NCBI RefSeq assembly: GCF_963576615.1
Contig: NC_088708.1
Span: forward strand, 3,162,001 to 3,226,000
DNA length: 64,000 nt
Source: Watersipora subatra
Lineage: Eukaryota > Bryozoa > Gymnolaemata > Cheilostomatida > Watersiporidae
Reading direction: 5' to 3'
The translations under genes and the position numbers were made by a program. The notes below the pieces were generated by a model. It had not been told where the DNA came from and did no database searches. It saw only the letters and a program-made list of their open reading frames with translations. Below are positions 59,999 to 64,000 of the stretch, in pieces. Numbering within the stretch: position 1 is the stretch's first letter; each line of letters starts with the position of its first letter.

Positions 59999-61320
59999 AT
60001 CAAGATTACAAGTTGATGAGGAGTCTGTTCATGGCATTCTTCCAAACTCTAAAAACAGGCAATTGTCAAGAGTGACCAACATTGAAATCGCACAGTCTTT
60101 GAAACTCAGGTAAGAATGTTTTTACATTTTTATGATCAGACTTTTTCTAGCTGAGCAATTAGCATACCTTAAGTAAACTAATAGTTGTTCTAGAGCATGC
60201 AGAAGTGACATTATAATATAATTAACACTTAACAAATACAGCAATCAGCATAAAAACGCTTTCCTTGCTCTTCTATAAAGGTAGTAACAAGTAAGGGCAA
60301 GACATCGGACTAGTTTGCTAACAGTTGTAGACTGTGAGTAGAAATTGCAGTTGTACACCTCAGCTCAGCTTCTATCAGGCGTGTTTGTTGTTGTCAAATA
60401 TAGCAGCACCAGCCCTGCGACGCATGCTGTTGGACAGGTTCGAAATACTTGAATGATGGTGTGAAAGTCAACTTTTTAAAATTTTGTGGGAATACATTTG
60501 AATGGCCCCATGTGAAGGATGAGAATTAAGTGTCACAAGAAAACTTACTAAGTGTCTTGCCTATGCATCCTCATTTGGTGGCACAGAGAGAGTGTGCCTA
60601 AAACTGCAGTTCACCTAAAACCATCAGCCTAAAATAGCTGATCTATCTTGTCAACTAGGACAACATGTGAATTCTGACACTAACATGTGCTATGCTTTCA
60701 TGCGCTACATTTTTTGCTCAGTATTAACATAACATTTAAACTTTTAATTCAATATTTACATTAGATGGTTTCTGTTGTAAATATGTGGGTGTTACCTAAA
60801 AACAAATGTCTCAATGGCCCTCGCATCATATCCTGTTATACCTCAACACTGGGGTACAATGGGGGCAGCAGTCAGAATAGATTCAAACTTGAATAACTCT
60901 AATCTATATACTGCTATTTGAAGGCCATGGCGCTCTAATTTTTCAACCTTTTCCTTAGAATGGCGCTTTTTAGAGGTGACGTTCAAATAAAGGGTGACAT
61001 GGTGTTTTTCAAACACCTTGTCAGAATGCTGAAAAGATAAATTTAACCCTTTCACGAGCGAATCGAATGTTGCATATATATGTTGTACTCTCCTTCGGGC
61101 GGTGTGACATTAACCCTTATGGACGGAAAAAAATTTGCTAACTTATCTCCAACTTCTACACCTTTAAATAAATATACACGAAGAAGATGATGTCTCTACC
61201 AAATGATTGTTATCTATTGCTTACAATTAACCTACAGTGATCTTATAGCCTGCATTACCATTTGTTGGAGCTATACATTTGTTTTCTCAATTCCAAGGTT
61301 GAAGGCACATTTCCGTTTGA
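59999..61320. other. Upstream of PDK1
   Basis: The PDK1 promoter and any upstream non-coding exon should be here; a TTTTTAG acceptor-like site at about 60051 could close a 5' UTR intron. A short repeat (GGCGCTCTAATTTTTCAACC; GACGTTCAAATAAAG) at 60915-61020 is shared with 62625-62765. No coding gene recognised. Confidence 0.4.
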
Positions 61321-61328
61321 TAACTATA

Positions 61329-61748
61329 CTAGTAGAATGCTCGGCGTTGCATTGGTATTAAAAAACAGCTTATAAAACAGCGGTGGCAGGTAATGTAGTG
61401 GCCTGCCACTTGCCATTAGCCTGGCACATTGCCAGACTAATTTGAGTAAGCTAGTTATCTACGGCTTTTCCTGATAAAAGTCGTGAGAGCAAGCATAAAA
61501 TCACATTGCCCCGTAACGGAAAGCGGTAGCGCATTTTCATTAAATAGCATCATATATCACCCAATGAATCTATCATTGGGTAATCATCTATCAGCTTAAA
61601 TGGTAAAATATTTGCCTGGTGAATGGGAGGTTCCGAGATTAAATCTTCTGCGACAGATTCTTTATTACAATATTTCAATAACTAGAGCTGGACAAACCCA
61701 AGTACAGAATAACAGACACACAAACTTTGAGATTTATATATATATAGA
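61329..61748 (+). repeat. Dispersed repeat family R copy
   Basis: Contains CTCGGCGTTGCATTGGTATT, GCCTGGCACATTGCCAGAC, a degenerate tRNA-like part (AGCTTAAATGGTAAAATATT, GGAGGTTCCGAGATTAAATC) and tail AGCTGGACAAACCCAAGTAC then TTTGAGATTTATATATATA. Confidence 0.65.
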
Positions 61749-62769
61749 TTTAATAAGGTTGCAAAAAAATCTTTGCACTCAACGATGTGATTGCTACAGT
61801 TTGCAGCTCTAACTGACTTTTTTTGTGCAATAGAACAGGAATAACGAGCATCGATCCATTGTAAGCTGAGTTCAAATTACCCCAATCATGCTATCAAATA
61901 ATATACTATGAATCCGCAAATTTTACAAGTGTTTAATAATAATAATCTATCAAATGCTACAAATATATATTCAATAACAAGTGACATAAACAAAACATAA
62001 TTAAAGTACATGCAGCAACAAAAGTTAACATTTTAAAAACAAATATTAACATTTTTAAAACAAAAAATATTAGCTGTTTGCTCAGCTAGTTGCGTTCTGA
62101 TAGTTGCTGTTTGAAACCATTTCATGTTCTTCTGGCTGTTCACTACCTTCCACAATGTCTTCTGACCTCAACCCACTTCTGCACAGCTGAGCTAGTCGAA
62201 CAATTATTTAGCAGAGCAAAACTTTTACGCGATGCTATTTGGAATAAAAGCTTGCAGCACAAATAACGAGAACCCGCGCGTAATCAAAATAGCCTCAAAA
62301 TGTTAGCCTCAAAATATGTAGTAGCACATTTTTTATCGTACAGGCGAAAAACTTTTTTCCACATACATTTTTGTATCAAAACCGCGTTAAAAAGGAACTA
62401 CTGTTACCCTGATACAGTTACTAATTATTTCTGTGGTGTTGCAATCAAAGGTTTTAACGAAAAAACCTAAAGACTCGGAGTTAGAAAACGGACTTCGATA
62501 CAAACAGAAACAATAAACGAATTAATTGTTGTTGATGTAATCGAGCCATTATTAGTAGGGTTTTGTGGACACTCTTTTACTGATCATTTTCTATAATGGG
62601 TTTGTAAAGATTAAGAATGGCAAATAGTATCGGTCAAATAAAAGTGGCCTTCAAATAGAAGTGTCATTCAATTAAAGGGAGGCGCTCTATTTTTCAACCT
62701 TTCTCCCATAGTGATGCTCAAATAGAGGTGATGTTCAAATAAAAGTGAAGGTCAAATACAAGTTTTACG
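61749..62769. other. Intergenic, no gene recognised
   Basis: AT-rich. At 62625-62765 there are tandem, diverged CAAATAGAAGTG/CAAATAAAAGTG segments related to 60915-61020, probably a mariner-like MITE fragment. Confidence 0.4.
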
Positions 62770-63203
62770 TTATATAAATCTTCGAGTTTGTTATTTGTCT
62801 GTCACTCGTGTGTCCAGTTACGGTGATGAAGTTTTTGAAAAATTCACTTCGCACTGGATTTGAACTCAGCACCACCAGTTCTGGAGACAGGTGAGCTAAT
62901 CCATTACGCCTCACGGCCTGCTTACAACACGATGAAATAATTGTATATATACTTCTTACAACAGTTAAAATACGCATAATGATGTTGTGCGATGTGTAAT
63001 GTCACACAAGCTGGCTTCATGGCTCACGCTCTTATTATAACAAGTTTAGCAAGCTAAGTTACTAGCATAAGTTATTCAAATTACCGAATTTGTGAATTTT
63101 GCCATTGGCTAATTAGTCAACTTAACCAAAGGCCACTACATTACCTTCTACTGTCTATAAGCTGTTTTTAATTACCCGTGCAAGGCAGGGCATTAATCTA
63201 GTA
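62770..63203 (-). repeat. Dispersed repeat family R copy with best-preserved tRNA-like module
   Basis: On the minus strand: ACTAGATTAATGCCCTGCC, AAAAACAGCTTATAG, then GGCCGTGAGGCGTAATGG and GGATTAGCTCACC (box A-like), GAGTTCAAATCC (box B, near 62860), tail AACTGGACACACGAGTGAC and GAAGATTTATATAA. Confidence 0.65.
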
Positions 63204-63336
63204 TTTGTTAAGGTTGGTAATTGTAATTGAGGGTAAAAAAATTTAAGAAGCCAAAACTATTCACTCTGGTAATCTCAAGTTAATCCAAGCCCTACAATTC
63301 ATACAATAAATAAATTTTTATCTAAATGTATCAGTA

Positions 63337-63560
63337 CAGTTATACCTCGACATACGAGTCCCCCAACATGCAAGAAAATCGAGATATGAGCAGAACTTTG
63401 AGCATATTTCTTCCTTTAAATTCGAAGAATCTTTGAAATACAAGCTTAAGAGCCGGTTCCCTAGATGTCCACTACAGTCATACCTCGACATACAAGCTTA
63501 ATGAGTTGTGAGACTGACCTCGTGTGTCAATTTACTCGGATCTCAAAACTTTATCTCTTA
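63337..63560 (+). mobile_element. Two tandem Tigger-type 5' ends
   Basis: CAGTTATACCTCGACATACG (63337) and CAGTCATACCTCGACATACA (63475) are both left-end terminal repeats after TA, in the same orientation, followed by GAGATATGAG/GGATCTCAAAA-type sequence. No transposase or right end seen. Confidence 0.65.
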
Positions 63561-63689
63561 TATAATATATAAAACATCTAAGTACAAATTAATCCATTAG
63601 CAAACTATGAAAAAAACACCTAAACAGGAAATTAGTATTACGGTGGAAAAGTGGGTTTTTAATTGTTGTAATTCAGTACATGCGCTAAA

Positions 63690-64000
63690 AAGCAGCAAAT
63701 ACATATTTATTGGTTATGATCTGCAATAAAATGTAACATCACTATGTACACTACTTTATGGAGTCCTACCTTCAGAGAGACGTTGCCGGCCGCCTGAGAG
63801 AGACTTGAGAGCAACGCATTTGGTACACTAAACTTTCGTAACTCTAGTGATAAAAACTTTGACTCTAACTTGAATGAATTTAGATTACCAAGCAGCCACT
63901 TGAAGCTAAGTTTCAATCTTTCACTAAGCTTACTTCAATTTTGTCGTCTCATTTTTTTGTATCTGCTTCCGGTTAGCCACGCTTTGTCTCGCATTCACTA
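63690..64000 (+). repeat. Partial copy of the family R interior
   Basis: GGTTATGATCTGCAATAAAA and ACCTTCAGAGAGACG parallel 55030-55100; similarity continues with drift to the window end. Confidence 0.5.

Noticed and set aside
62850-62925. tRNA gene on the minus strand
   Set aside because: Same dispersed repeat context; no complete cloverleaf seen.

Overview
The window is eukaryotic and metazoan: AT-rich, genes split into many short exons by GT-AG introns, and gaps filled with eukaryotic transposons and very abundant minisatellites. Protein resemblance is clearly animal. An invertebrate, perhaps a lophotrochozoan such as a mollusc, is my guess; nothing here fixes the phylum. There is no prokaryotic organisation, CRISPR array, rRNA gene or confident tRNA gene.

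Four genes are supported. (1) 116-1360, minus: the 5' part of a gene for a small secreted protein I do not recognise, running off the left edge. (2) 4296-20125, minus: a complete 13-exon germ cell-less gene (GMCL1-like, BTB-BACK, about 559 residues). (3) 25326-31689, plus: a 5-exon KCTD2/5/17-like gene (BTB/T1 domain). (4) 33481-59998, minus: a complete 13-exon PDK1 gene (3-phosphoinositide-dependent kinase 1, about 515 residues, kinase plus PH domain). All exon boundaries were read by hand from splice sites, reading phase and resemblance to the known families; exon lengths and phases close exactly for GMCL1 and PDK1. GMCL1 and the KCTD gene are divergent; the KCTD gene and PDK1 are convergent neighbours, as their orthologues are neighbours on human 16p13.3 (from memory).

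Mobile DNA: a piggyBac element with perfect terminal inverted repeats and TTAA ends but a broken transposase (20740-23418); four copies of an approximately 0.9-kb TTAA-flanked inverted-repeat element; a solo LTR (29526-30322); an internally deleted Tigger/pogo element (37000-38302) and related MITEs; two hAT remnants with 8-bp target duplications; foldback elements; and a dispersed family of 0.3-1.3 kb carrying a tRNA-like module.

The most striking feature is the minisatellites. At least eleven arrays occur, nearly all inside introns. In three independent introns the repeat unit is a copy of the exon-intron junction itself: an acceptor plus exon start in the secreted-protein gene (575-909), an acceptor plus the codons for the catalytic lysine strand in PDK1 (56566-57026), and a donor in PDK1 (45190-45925). 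A fourth, 3.4-kb array in GMCL1 (11536-14985) runs directly into a real acceptor and carries an acceptor-like sequence in nearly every unit. These look like minisatellites seeded at splice sites, giving introns with tens of decoy sites in sense orientation.
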